This document shows positions 20,108-29,210 of a stretch of 64,000 nucleotides of DNA, in pieces; the stretch's first letter is position 1, and every line of letters begins with the position of its first letter. This DNA comes from Planctomycetota bacterium (GTDB taxonomy: Bacteria > Planctomycetota > Phycisphaerae > Phycisphaerales > UBA1924), in NCBI GenBank assembly GCA_013285505.1, contig CP053450.1:3952796-4016795 (forward strand), given 5' to 3'. A program made the translations under genes and the position numbers. The notes under the pieces are model-generated. The model was not told where the DNA came from. It saw only the letters and a program-made list of their open reading frames with translations, and did not search any database.

Positions 20108-20755
20108 GTGACCATCACCGCTTGCCAATCCCGACGCCCGATGCTGCCGCTGGTGCTCGCGGCGGTCTCCGCGGCGGCCCTCGCGCCGGTCGCCCACGCC
20201 CAGAACCAGACCTACACCTACGAGCTGCAGAACGTCTGGCTCCAGCCAGACAGCGGGCAGAGCGCACGCCAGTTGGTCGGCACGTTCACCTGGACGTTCT
20301 CCCCGGGCGACTTTGAGAACGGCAGGGGCGTGTGCACCGAGCTTTCGGTCCCGTGGGGTGGGTACGCCGCCGATGACCTCAACATCACCATCGAGACCGG
20401 CGGCTTCGAGACCTCGCTTATGGGCAACTGGCACGACCGGGGGTGCGACATCAACCTCAAGTTCGTGGAGGATCTCTCGCCGGACCAGCCCTCGACGATC
20501 GACCTTGAGCTGAGCAGCTTCGATATCCAGTACGGCGTGAGCTATCAGGGGCGCCCGAGCAGCGGCTCGATCGTCCGCGTCTTCCCCGACTGCCCGGGCG
20601 ACTTCAACAGCGACGGCGCCGTCAACACGCAGGACATTCTCGCGTTCCTCAACGCGTGGACCGCCGGCGACGAGGCCGCGGACTTCAACGAAGACGGCAG
20701 TGTCAACACCCTCGATGTCCTGGCGTTCCTCAATGTCTGGACGGGCGGGTGCTGA
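20108..20755 (+). CDS. Small secreted beta-rich protein with GC-dockerin tail, function unknown
   Basis: A 215-residue protein. GTG at 20108 is preferred because of the AGGAGG box seven bases upstream and a signal peptide from there to VAHAQ. The mature body (~110 residues) is beta-rich with no repeats: TYTYELQNVWLQPDSGQ, QLVGTFTWTFSPGDFENG, and two isolated Cys (GVCTEL, DRGCDI) that may form a disulfide. I do not recognise the fold. The two C-terminal EF-hand-like loops and the final Gly-Cys match the neighbours. It lies 68 bases after the previous gene and is probably cotranscribed. Confidence 0.75.
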   Translation: MTITACQSRRPMLPLVLAAVSAAALAPVAHAQNQTYTYELQNVWLQPDSGQSARQLVGTFTWTFSPGDFENGRGVCTELSVPWGGYAADDLNITIETGGFETSLMGNWHDRGCDINLKFVEDLSPDQPSTIDLELSSFDIQYGVSYQGRPSSGSIVRVFPDCPGDFNSDGAVNTQDILAFLNAWTAGDEAADFNEDGSVNTLDVLAFLNVWTGGC

Positions 20756-20902
20756 TCGCCTTCGCCGAATGGCTTTGTTTGCAATAGGCCGCAATCGGCA
20801 AGGCCCGATTCTTTGCGGGGCGCGACAATACGCCCTTGTGCAGATTCAAATCGGACCGCACACTCCTTTTATAGCACTGACGCCTGCTCAAGGAGAATGG
20901 CC

Positions 20903-23479
20903 ATGCGCAACCGGATGCAACGCCCCTTGCAGGGTCGATCGCGGCTCACCGCTCTTGTCACCGCGACACTGCTTGTGGCACCGGTCGTCTCGATCGCGGA
21001 CCAAATCGTGGTCTACCCCTCTCAGGACAACACGCTGTACGAGGATGCGGACGGCTCGCTGAGCAATGGTGCCGGTGATCATCTCTTCGCCGGACGAACG
21101 GACACGGGTCTGCGCCGTCGCGCGGTGCTCTGGTTCGACCTGAGCGTGATTCCCGAGGGCTCGGTGATCGAGGACGCCGCACTGTGGATGAACCTGTCGC
21201 GCTCCAAGGCGAACGACGAGATCGTGAGCCTCCATCGTGCGGATCAGAGGTGGGGCGAGGGTTCCTCTCATGCGGACGGGGAGGAGGGTGGCGGAGCGCC
21301 TTCGGCCCCTGGTGACGCAACGTGGATCCACACCTTTCATCCGGACCGGTTCTGGATCAACGCCGGCGGCGACTACGACACGACACCGAGCGCCTCCACG
21401 GTTGTTGCCCGGCAGAACGGGTTCTACTCATGGACGTCGTTTGACATCATCATGGACGTGCAGATGTGGGCGGACGACGCCCTGACCAATCACGGCTGGG
21501 TGGTGATCGGGAACGAGTCGGAGGACAAGACGGCGAAACGCTTTGACAGCCGCGACATCGCCGACAGCGGACGTCGGCCCTACCTCGTGATCGATTTCAC
21601 CCCGCCGCCCGGGGCAGGGGCATGCTGCTACGGCGACGGAACGTGCGTGATCACAACCGAGTCGGACTGCATGTCCAGCGGCGGCGTCTTCGGGGGTGGC
21701 GGCACGAGTTGCGATCCGAACCCCTGCCCGCAGCCGGACGGTGCGTGTTGCCTGCCGGACGGCTCCTGCGTGGAGACTTCCGAGGGCGAATGCGCACTGC
21801 AGAATGGGCTGTTCCAGGGCTCGGGCACGGACTGCCTGAGCAATCCGTGCCCGCTGGTGCCCTTCGTAGATGCGCTCCCCATCCCGCCGATCGCGCAGCC
21901 GGTCATCGGTAACCCCGGGGGCGAGGCGACGTACGACATTGCGGTCGTGCAGACGACACAGCAGCTCCACCGCGACCTGCCGCCCACGACGGTGTGGGCC
22001 TACGAGGGCACGTACCCGGGCCCCACTATCCTGGCGTCGAAGGACCTGCCGGTGACGGTGCGCTGGATCAACGACTTGCGGGACGAGAACGGGCAGCTCA
22101 GGACGGACCATTTCCTGGACGTGGACTTGTGCCCTCACGGCGCGGGAGACGAGCCGCGGATCGTGACGCACCTGCACGGCGGTCACGTACCGGCGGACGT
22201 GGACGGGTACCCGGAGGACTGGTTCCTGCCCGGTGAGATGGTGGAGTACGTGTACCCCAACCACCAGGACGCGGGAACGCTGTGGTACCACGACCACTCG
22301 CTCGGCATCACGCGATTGAACGTGATCATGGGGATGGCGGGGTTCTACCTGCTGCGAGACGACGTCGAGAATGCGTTGAACCTGCCTCGCGGCCCGTACG
22401 AGATTGGCCTGGCGGTGCAGGACCGGACGTTCAATCGCACGACCGGTCAGTTCGTCTACCCGAGCACGTGGAAGGATCACTTCTTCGGGGACACGCTGCT
22501 CGTGAACGGTATGGTGTGGCCGTACCTGAACGTGGACCGGGGCAAGTACCGCTTCCGCGCGCTCAACGGCTCGACCTCGCGCGTGTACACCCTGGCGCTG
22601 TCGACGGGCGATCCATTCACAGTGATCGGAACGGAGGGCGGTCTGCTCGAGGCACCGGTCACCGTCACCCAACTGACGATGCTGACTGGCGAGCGCTACG
22701 ACATCGTGGTGGATTTTGAGCCCTACGCGCCCGGGACGGAGATCATCCTCACGAACTCTGCGCCCGCCCCCTACCCCGGTCAGCCGGGTGTGGGCGTGGT
22801 CCCGGAGATCATGAAGTTTGTCGTTGGGCCCGACACGGGGCACACCGACCCGCTCCCGGGCACTCTCCGAGAGATCGAGCGCCTCGAACGCGCCGACGCG
22901 GCGGAGGTCCGCCTGTTCGAACTCCGCAGATTCAACGATGCGTGCGCGGGATCGATCTGGCTGATCAACGGCCTGCTGTGGGACGACATCACGGAGAACC
23001 CGGACCTGGGCACGGTGGAGGTCTGGGAGTTTGCGAACCGGTCTGCAATCTCCCACCCGATGCACATACATCTGGTGCTGTTCCAAGTAGTCGACCGGCA
23101 GTTCTTCGAGGTGCAGGGCGACGACATCGTGCCGATCGGGGATCCGATCCCGCCCCGACCCGACGAGGACGGGTGGAAGGACACGGTGGACTGCCCGCCG
23201 GACATGATCACCCGCGTGATCGCAAGGTTTGACGACTACGTGGGCACGTACCCCTATCACTGTCACATCCTCGAGCACGAGGACCACGAGATGATGCGGC
23301 AGTTCAAGATCTACTGCCCCGCCGATTTCAACAAGGATGACAGCGAGAACACGCTCGACGTGCTCGCGTTCCTCAATGCCTGGACCTCAGACGACCCGAG
23401 GGCGGACTTCAATCGCGACGGCAGCATCAACACGCTCGACGTGCTGGCCTTCCTCAACGCCTGGACGGCTGGGTGCTAG
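20903..23479 (+). CDS. Secreted multicopper oxidase with DNRLRE-like domain and GC-dockerin tail
   Basis: The 858-residue protein has four parts. After a signal peptide comes a DNRLRE-like carbohydrate-binding-type domain (~35-235; YPSQDNTLYEDADGSLSNG and RRAVLWFDLSVIPEGSVIEDA). Two Cys-rich repeats follow (GACCYGDGTCV and GACCLPDGSCVE, each ending with NPCP). A CotA/bilirubin-oxidase-type multicopper oxidase occupies ~290-800, with all four copper motifs: HLHGGHV near 421, WYHDHS near 461, HPMHIHL near 718 and YPYHCHILEHEDHEM near 785. The two dockerin loops and Gly-Cys end it. The full copper set predicts a laccase-type activity (oxidation of phenolics, bilirubin or metals with O2). The second ATG (20903) is chosen since the AGGAG box is seven bases away; the first ATG at 20897 would be one base from it. 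Confidence 0.9.
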   Translation: MRNRMQRPLQGRSRLTALVTATLLVAPVVSIADQIVVYPSQDNTLYEDADGSLSNGAGDHLFAGRTDTGLRRRAVLWFDLSVIPEGSVIEDAALWMNLSRSKANDEIVSLHRADQRWGEGSSHADGEEGGGAPSAPGDATWIHTFHPDRFWINAGGDYDTTPSASTVVARQNGFYSWTSFDIIMDVQMWADDALTNHGWVVIGNESEDKTAKRFDSRDIADSGRRPYLVIDFTPPPGAGACCYGDGTCVITTESDCMSSGGVFGGGGTSCDPNPCPQPDGACCLPDGSCVETSEGECALQNGLFQGSGTDCLSNPCPLVPFVDALPIPPIAQPVIGNPGGEATYDIAVVQTTQQLHRDLPPTTVWAYEGTYPGPTILASKDLPVTVRWINDLRDENGQLRTDHFLDVDLCPHGAGDEPRIVTHLHGGHVPADVDGYPEDWFLPGEMVEYVYPNHQDAGTLWYHDHSLGITRLNVIMGMAGFYLLRDDVENALNLPRGPYEIGLAVQDRTFNRTTGQFVYPSTWKDHFFGDTLLVNGMVWPYLNVDRGKYRFRALNGSTSRVYTLALSTGDPFTVIGTEGGLLEAPVTVTQLTMLTGERYDIVVDFEPYAPGTEIILTNSAPAPYPGQPGVGVVPEIMKFVVGPDTGHTDPLPGTLREIERLERADAAEVRLFELRRFNDACAGSIWLINGLLWDDITENPDLGTVEVWEFANRSAISHPMHIHLVLFQVVDRQFFEVQGDDIVPIGDPIPPRPDEDGWKDTVDCPPDMITRVIARFDDYVGTYPYHCHILEHEDHEMMRQFKIYCPADFNKDDSENTLDVLAFLNAWTSDDPRADFNRDGSINTLDVLAFLNAWTAGC

Positions 23480-23565
23480 CGGTTCACCCAAAAACCTCGC
23501 GTGGATCTTGCATCGGCCGAGCGTGTCCGGTAGCGTCGTCTCTGGATTCCCAGAGGAGACGAATT

Positions 23566-24828
23566 ATGACCGCCCGGATACTCCGCACCCCGCTCGTTGG
23601 CCTCGCAGTCCTCGCGGCCGCCGCCCCGACCGCCACCGCCCAGACCGACTTCCCCACCCTCTTCCTCGTCCACAACGTCAGCGACTCGGTCATCGCCTAC
23701 CGCATCGGCGACGACGGCCGGCCGACCCAGGTCGGATCGCTCGACGTCTCTGACTGGCCGACCGACATCGCCGTCAGCCCCGACGGCTCGCGGCTGGCGC
23801 TGACCCACGCGACGGCCAACTCGACCGAGATCCTCACGATCATCGCGGTGGCCCCCGACGGCACCCTCAGCAGCGTCGCGACGTTCCAGATCCCCGACTC
23901 CCCTCTCGCCGTCGAGTGGATCGCCAACGACACGATCGCCGTCGCCTCGTCCGTCTTCGGCTCAAGCTCGTTCCGCGTGTACGACTACCAGGAGTCGCCC
24001 ACGCCGACACTCACTCTCCTCGACACTGAGTCGCCCGGCGGCTTCCTCACGGCGATCGAGCTCAACGCCGACCGCACCGTGCTCTACGCCAACGACTCGT
24101 TCGGCAACGCAGTCCGCGCCTACGGCGTTCACCCCGACCGCACCGTGTCGCTCCTCGACAACACCTTCGCCGGGCTCTACACCATCGATATCAAGCTGTC
24201 GCCCGACGGCACACGCATGTACGCCGGTTGCGGCATCTCGGGCTCGGGCCGCAACATCCTCGGCTTCGATGTCAATCCCGACGGCTCGACCGATGTCGAC
24301 CCGACTCCCTACAACAGCCCGGGGCAGTCGCCCGCCTACATGTGCATCGCGGGCAACGGCGACTACCTCATCGCCGGCCACGGCACCGACGCGACAGTCC
24401 GCACGTTCGCGATCGACCCTGAAGACGGGGCGCTCACCGCCACCGGCTACAGCTTCGATGTCGGCCTGCAGGGCACGATCGGCGACGTGGTCGAGACTCA
24501 CGGCTTCGTCTTCATCACCGACGAGTCCACCGCGACCGACGATGTGTACGGCCTCTACTCCTTCATCCTCAACCCCGACGGCACTCTCACCCAGAACGGC
24601 GACATCATCGAGACGCCCGGCACGCGCCCCGAGACGATGGTCATCTGGAACCCCGACGCATCCTGCCGGGCCGACTTCAACGGCGACGGCGAGGTGAACA
24701 CCCTGGACGTGCTGGCCTTCCTCAACGCCTGGAACGCCGGCGACCCCGAGGCGGACTTCAACAACGACGGCGACATCAACACGCTCGACGTGCTGGCGTA
24801 CCTCAACGCGTGGAACCAGGGCTGCTAG
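23566..24828 (+). CDS. Secreted seven-bladed propeller (lactonase/YncE-like) with GC-dockerin tail
   Basis: This 420-residue protein has an AGAGGAG box before the ATG, a signal peptide ending TATAQ and a propeller of the lactonase/3-carboxymuconate cyclase kind. Each blade contains a variant of VSPDGSRLALT, ELNADRTVLYANDS or KLSPDGTRMYAGCG. Two dockerin loops and Gly-Cys follow. The lactonase family includes 6-phosphogluconolactonases, but the phosphate-binding residues cannot be confirmed by eye, and many propellers with this repeat are only binding proteins. I would annotate it as a propeller and not as an enzyme. Confidence 0.8.
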   Translation: MTARILRTPLVGLAVLAAAAPTATAQTDFPTLFLVHNVSDSVIAYRIGDDGRPTQVGSLDVSDWPTDIAVSPDGSRLALTHATANSTEILTIIAVAPDGTLSSVATFQIPDSPLAVEWIANDTIAVASSVFGSSSFRVYDYQESPTPTLTLLDTESPGGFLTAIELNADRTVLYANDSFGNAVRAYGVHPDRTVSLLDNTFAGLYTIDIKLSPDGTRMYAGCGISGSGRNILGFDVNPDGSTDVDPTPYNSPGQSPAYMCIAGNGDYLIAGHGTDATVRTFAIDPEDGALTATGYSFDVGLQGTIGDVVETHGFVFITDESTATDDVYGLYSFILNPDGTLTQNGDIIETPGTRPETMVIWNPDASCRADFNGDGEVNTLDVLAFLNAWNAGDPEADFNNDGDINTLDVLAYLNAWNQGC

Positions 24829-24966
24829 GCATCCGGGACCCCGTCGCGGCCGCGACCGGCTGCCCGGGGCCGCCCTAGCCTTCCGGCGGACGACGGCCAC
24901 GGCTGTGTCGCCGGGCCGCGACGTTCCGGGCCGACGGCCCGGTCCAGATTCGCAGGAGAGATTCGC

Positions 24967-25708
24967 ATGTCCAACCGCACCGCAGTCATGACCACCGTCG
25001 CGGCACTCGCCGCGGGCGTGCCCGCCCTCGCCCAACCGTTCTCCACCGTCGTCGGGTTCGACGGCGGCGACAACGGCGGATTCCAGGGCAACGCGTTGTT
25101 CGAATCGACCGGCGGCAACCCCGACGGCCGCGCACGGCACCTCGCGCCGGATCTGTTCTTTAACGAACTCCGCACCGGCGCCAACGGCGAGCCACGCAAC
25201 GACGCGTTCCTCGGCGACTACTCCTCGTTCGTGGGGATCACGTTTAGCTTCGATGTCAGAGTGGACGAGCTGTCCGGCTTCAACGGCCCGATCAGCCGCC
25301 CCATCGGCATGAAGCTCATCGACCGCGACATCCAGGGTCCGAGCGGTCCCTCCGGGGTCTTCTTCGAGCTAGCCGTGATCTCGCAGGCCACACACGGCGA
25401 CTGGACCACGCTCTCGGTGACTATCGACGACCCCACGCAGACCGATCTGCCCGCTGGCTGGATCGGCTTCGGCGACGAGGACCAGAACACCTTCGAGCCG
25501 ATCCTTCCCAACGGGGCGTCGTTCGCCACCGTGCTGGCCGGCGTGGACGAGTTCCACATCACCGGGGCGGTGCCCGGGTTCTTCTTCGGTGCCGCGAGCT
25601 TTGATGTGTCGATCGACAACATCTCGCTCGTCGTGCCCGCCCCCGGCGCGGCCGCGGCTGCTCGGCCTCTGCGGCTTCGCCGCCTGCGCGCGCCGCCGAC
25701 GCGCCTGA
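24967..25708 (+). CDS. Secreted laminin-B-like protein with PEP-CTERM-like tail (frameshifted)
   Basis: After a signal peptide (to ALAQ), the ~200-residue body is a beta-sandwich resembling the laminin B/IV or PEP-CTERM 'laminin B-like' domain (FDGGDNGGFQGN, FSFDVRVDELSGFNG, DEFHITGAVPGFFFGAASFDVSIDNISL). The end reads VVPAPGAAAA and, after a one-base correction near 25655, LGLCGFAACARRRRA and stop. VPAPG + hydrophobic stretch + Arg-rich end is the PEP-CTERM sorting signal. The uncorrected frame runs on into the next gene. It is the only protein in this cluster without the dockerin tail, so a different surface-sorting route is implied. Repaired length is 246 residues. Confidence 0.75.
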
Positions 25709-25733
25709 CACACCCCCCCATCCACACACCGCA

Positions 25734-25766
25734 AGCGGGGCGCTCCGGAAAACCGGGCGCCCCGCT
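25734..25766 (+). terminator. Strong GC-rich hairpin after the PEP-CTERM gene
   Basis: The stem AGCGGGGCGCTCCGG and CCGGGCGCCCCGCT closes on an AAAA loop (one bulged T). It lies 26 bases past the stop of the PEP-CTERM gene and is followed by CTCGTTG with no long T run. I read it as a transcription terminator or attenuator that separates this gene from the one at 25870. Confidence 0.6.
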
Positions 25767-25869
25767 CTCGTTGCTGAGCCGCTCCACGCCCAGGCCGACC
25801 GCGTTCGCTGCGGCACGCACCCACCAATCGGTTGGGCGATGCGGCGGATTCTCCCGATACCGTGCATGC

Positions 25870-28488
25870 ATGAAGACGCACACCTCCCTCAAGACGCGGA
25901 ACTCACGCCTGAGCTCCTTTGCGGCGATGGTGCCCGGCGCACTGGCCGCCGCATCGCTCCTGACCGTCCCCGCGGCCAGCGCCCAGTGTGATCCGGACTG
26001 GGTCGAGACACCCGGATTCGGCTTCCCCGGCACCAACGGGATCGTCTTCGCCTCCACCCGCTGGGACCCCGATGGCGACGGGCCCGAGCCCGAGTTGCTG
26101 GTCATCGGCGGCATGTTCACAGCCGTCGACACCACGCCGGCAAACTCCGTTGCCGCGTGGGACGGCACCACGTGGACCAACCTCGGCGGCGGCGTCACCG
26201 ACGGCACGATCTTCGAACGCGTCTCCGCCCTTGGTGTCTATGACGGCAAGCTCGTCGTCGGCGGCCACTTCGGTGCCGCGGGCGGTGTCCCGGTCAGCAA
26301 CATCGCGATGTGGGACGGCACGACGTGGACCTCCCCCGGCGGGGGCGTCTTCGGCGACTTCTCGGAGAACGAAGTCCAGGCCATGGCGGTCTACGACGGG
26401 AAGCTCATCGTCGGCGGCGCGTTCACGCGGACCGACGCCGGGCCGGCCGAACACGTCGCCGCGTGGGACGGCACCAACTGGTCCGCCCTCGGCGCGGGTG
26501 CCGCCTTTGCCGTGAACGCCCTCGAGTCGTTCGAGGGTGAGCTGTACATGGGCGGCCAGTTCTCCAGCGCCGGCAACCAACCTCAGACCGATCACATCGC
26601 CAAATGGGACGGCACCAACTGGAGCAGCGTCGGCGGCAACGGGGCCAACGGCGTCGTCTTCTCGCTCCACGCCCACGACGGCAGGCTCTACGCGGGCGGC
26701 CGCTTCCAGAGCATCGGCAACGCCGTGGTCAACCAGATCGCCTCGTGGGACGGCACCGACTGGCTGCCCCTGGGCGACGGCGTGTTCGGCACCGTCTTCG
26801 CACTCGACAGCACGGACGACCATCTCTACGTCGGCGGATCGTTCCAGTCGGCCGGAGGCCAGAGCGCCGGCAACGCGGCTCGCTGGGACGGGTTCGCGTG
26901 GGAGTCTCTCGGGGCGGGCGTGGACGGCTTTGTCAACGCCGTGCAGACCTTCGGCGATGATCTCTTCGTGGGCGGCAACTTCCAGACCGCCGACGGCCGG
27001 ACCGCCCGCGGCGCCGCCCTCTGGAGCACCGCCGGCTGGCGGAGCTTCCCCGGCCGCCCGCTCAACATCGAGCCGCGCGGGCTCGAGGTCTTCCAGGGCG
27101 ACCTCGTCGCGACCGGATACGCCGATATCGGCAACGGGACCCGCAACTCGGCGGTGCTCCGCTGGGACGGCCTCGAATGGAGCAACATCGGCCTCGGCTT
27201 CAACGAACTCGTCTGGGACACCGGCATCCACAACGGCGAACTGCACGCCCTCGGCTGGTTCTCCACCGCCGACGGCAACCCCGCCCGCGGCATCGCCCGC
27301 TGGGACGGCTCGATGTGGACCGGCCTCGGCTCCGGATTCGCCGGCGGGTTCGTCACGTCGGGCCTCTGCATGTCCACCTTCGAGGGCAACCTCATCGTCG
27401 GCGGAGACTTCTCCAGCGCCGGCGGCACGCCCGCCAACAACATCGCCCGCTGGGACGGCGCCGCTTGGTCCGCCCTCGGCGACGGTCTCACCGGCGGGCT
27501 CGGCTGCACCTGGAAGCTCGTCCCCTTCCTCGGCGATCTCGTCGCCGTCGGTGAGTTCACAATCGCCGGCAACGCCGCCGCCAACGGCACCGCACGCTGG
27601 GACGGCACGCAGTGGCACCCGCTCGGCGGAGGCCTCACCGGCGGCATCCTGCCCGGAGGAAGATCCGCCACCATCTTCGAGGGCGATCTCATCGTCGGCG
27701 GCTCCTTCACCCACGCCGGCGGGACCCCCGCGGCGAACATCGCCCGCTGGGACGGCACCGAATGGACAGCCCTCGGTGCCGGCCTGCCCGACCACGGCGT
27801 CGAGGCCCTCGTGGTCTACAACGGTCAGCTCTACGCCGGCGGCCAGTTCATCTTCAATGACGAATCCAACACGCGCATCACCCGCTGGACGGGCACCGAA
27901 TGGGAGATCGTCGGCGGCGGCGTGGACGGCGGCGTGGGCGAGTTCGCGGTGCTCGAGTCCGAGCTGTTCATGACCGGCGGCTTCGCCGTCGCGGGCGACA
28001 CCGTCGCCCCGGGGCTGGCGCGCTGGTCGGACACCCGCGCCCCGTGGTTCGCGCTCCATCCGGAGGCTGTCTCGACCACGCTCGGCCAGACCGTCGCGCT
28101 CGACGCCGCGGTCGCGGCCGGCTACGAGGACGCAACGCTGCGGTGGCGTCGCGACGGCGTCCCGCTCGACGACGGCCCGACCGGCTTCGGATCGGTGATC
28201 TCGGGCGCTACGACCGGCACGCTCACCATCACCGGCGCGCGCGCAGCCGACGCCGGAGACTACGACTGCCTGGCCGACAACGGGTGCGCACAGACCCCGA
28301 GCGACGCCGCCGCCCTCACCGTCTGCGTTGCCGACTTCAACGGCGACACCACCATCAACACGCAGGACGTCCTGGACTTCCTGAACGCGTGGAACGCCGG
28401 CCACCCGCTGGCCGACATCGACAACGACGGCGAGATCAACACCCGGGATGTGCTGGCGTTCCTGAACGCGTGGAACACCGGCTGCTGA
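25870..28488 (+). CDS. Secreted WD/Kelch-like repeat protein with Ig-like domain and GC-dockerin tail
   Basis: The 872-residue protein starts at ATG 25870, with signal peptide to ASAQ. Residues ~40-720 contain about twelve repeats of ~50 residues of the type IARWDGTEWTALGAG followed by VYNGQLYAGGQF, forming one or two propellers. An Ig-like domain (~725-815) contains ATLRWRRDGVPLDDGP and DAGDYDCLADNGCA and is clearly similar to the Ig-like domain of the protein at 16132. Two dockerin loops (DFNGDTTINTQDVLDFLNAW and DIDNDGEINTRDVLAFLNAW) end in Gly-Cys. The function is unknown. The frame is open back to 24967 only because of the frameshift in the gene before it. Confidence 0.85.
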   Translation: MKTHTSLKTRNSRLSSFAAMVPGALAAASLLTVPAASAQCDPDWVETPGFGFPGTNGIVFASTRWDPDGDGPEPELLVIGGMFTAVDTTPANSVAAWDGTTWTNLGGGVTDGTIFERVSALGVYDGKLVVGGHFGAAGGVPVSNIAMWDGTTWTSPGGGVFGDFSENEVQAMAVYDGKLIVGGAFTRTDAGPAEHVAAWDGTNWSALGAGAAFAVNALESFEGELYMGGQFSSAGNQPQTDHIAKWDGTNWSSVGGNGANGVVFSLHAHDGRLYAGGRFQSIGNAVVNQIASWDGTDWLPLGDGVFGTVFALDSTDDHLYVGGSFQSAGGQSAGNAARWDGFAWESLGAGVDGFVNAVQTFGDDLFVGGNFQTADGRTARGAALWSTAGWRSFPGRPLNIEPRGLEVFQGDLVATGYADIGNGTRNSAVLRWDGLEWSNIGLGFNELVWDTGIHNGELHALGWFSTADGNPARGIARWDGSMWTGLGSGFAGGFVTSGLCMSTFEGNLIVGGDFSSAGGTPANNIARWDGAAWSALGDGLTGGLGCTWKLVPFLGDLVAVGEFTIAGNAAANGTARWDGTQWHPLGGGLTGGILPGGRSATIFEGDLIVGGSFTHAGGTPAANIARWDGTEWTALGAGLPDHGVEALVVYNGQLYAGGQFIFNDESNTRITRWTGTEWEIVGGGVDGGVGEFAVLESELFMTGGFAVAGDTVAPGLARWSDTRAPWFALHPEAVSTTLGQTVALDAAVAAGYEDATLRWRRDGVPLDDGPTGFGSVISGATTGTLTITGARAADAGDYDCLADNGCAQTPSDAAALTVCVADFNGDTTINTQDVLDFLNAWNAGHPLADIDNDGEINTRDVLAFLNAWNTGC

Positions 28489-28586
28489 CGCACCGGCTGG
28501 CCAGCAGCCGCCACCCCACTGCCACGCCCCCGGCCATGTCTGGCCAGCGGCCGGCGGCACCGCCCCACGAGCGATGCCGCCGGCCG

Positions 28587-28605
28587 CTGGCATTGTTCTT
28601 GCATC
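28587..28605 (+). promoter_or_regulatory. Candidate sigma-54 promoter upstream of the 28760 gene
   Basis: CTGGCATTGTTCTTGCATC has GG (28589-28590) and GC (28601-28602) with the required 10-base spacing and a good TGGCA/TTGCA match. It lies in the longest gap of the cluster (271 bases), about 155 bases before the ATG at 28760. It would drive the block 28760-32575. Confidence 0.6.
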
Positions 28606-28759
28606 CGGACATTCTGAAACAGTAAGGTGAGCCCGGGGGCCGCCCGGGCGGCTGTCATCCCACGAAGCACTCTTGCGCGCGCGCTTCGACCACCCTCGTG
28701 CCGCGGGGCGGCGTGCGAGAGCGGCACGGCCGCGGCCACCGCCTGAAAGGACACTGCAC

Positions 28760-29179
28760 ATGACGCTCCACCGCCGCCTGGCATACTTCGCACTCATCGG
28801 CGCATGCTCGACGCTCGCCTCGGCACAGCCGGAGTACACCGCGTACATCATCGAGCCGTGGGACACCAACTACGCCCTCGCGGTCTCGAGGGCCTCGGGG
28901 ATCAACAACCACAACACGGTGACCGGCTGCGCGACCCCGCTCAGCGGCAACTGCTCGTTCCTCTGGACGCTGGACGGGGGCAAGGAGCAGGTCAACCTCG
29001 GCGGCGTGATCAACGACAACGGCTGGATCATCGCCAGCGGGTTCTACGGCACCTGGAGCCCCGAGCGGGCCGTTGTGCTCGTGCCGCTCTCCGCCTGCCC
29101 CGCCGATTTCAACGATGACGGCACCGTAGACACCCTCGACGTCCTCGCCTTCCTCAACGCCTGGAACGGCGGTTGCTAG
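28760..29179 (+). CDS. Short secreted protein with single GC-dockerin loop
   Basis: A 139-residue protein, signal peptide to LASAQ. The body (~85 residues) contains GINNHNTVTGCATPLSG and VINDNGWIIASGFYGTW, words typical of HAF repeats, so it looks like a shortened HAF protein. It ends with only one EF-hand-like loop (DFNDDGTVDTLDVLAFLNAW) and Gly-Cys, while its neighbours have two. It may be a truncated derivative of the HAF protein that follows 31 bases downstream. GAAAGGA lies about nine bases before the ATG. Confidence 0.75.
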   Translation: MTLHRRLAYFALIGACSTLASAQPEYTAYIIEPWDTNYALAVSRASGINNHNTVTGCATPLSGNCSFLWTLDGGKEQVNLGGVINDNGWIIASGFYGTWSPERAVVLVPLSACPADFNDDGTVDTLDVLAFLNAWNGGC

Positions 29180-29210
29180 ACCAAGACACCACCAGATTGT
29201 GAGATCACCC

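Noticed and set aside
20765..20790. TGGCTTTGTTTGCAAT upstream of the multicopper oxidase as a sigma-54 promoter
   Set aside because: The GG to GC spacing is 8 and not 10, which does not support binding.
25903..28869. A 988-codon minus-strand open frame
   Set aside because: Antisense to the repeat protein at 25870; the Gly/Val/Ala/Asp-rich text mirrors its WD-like repeats.
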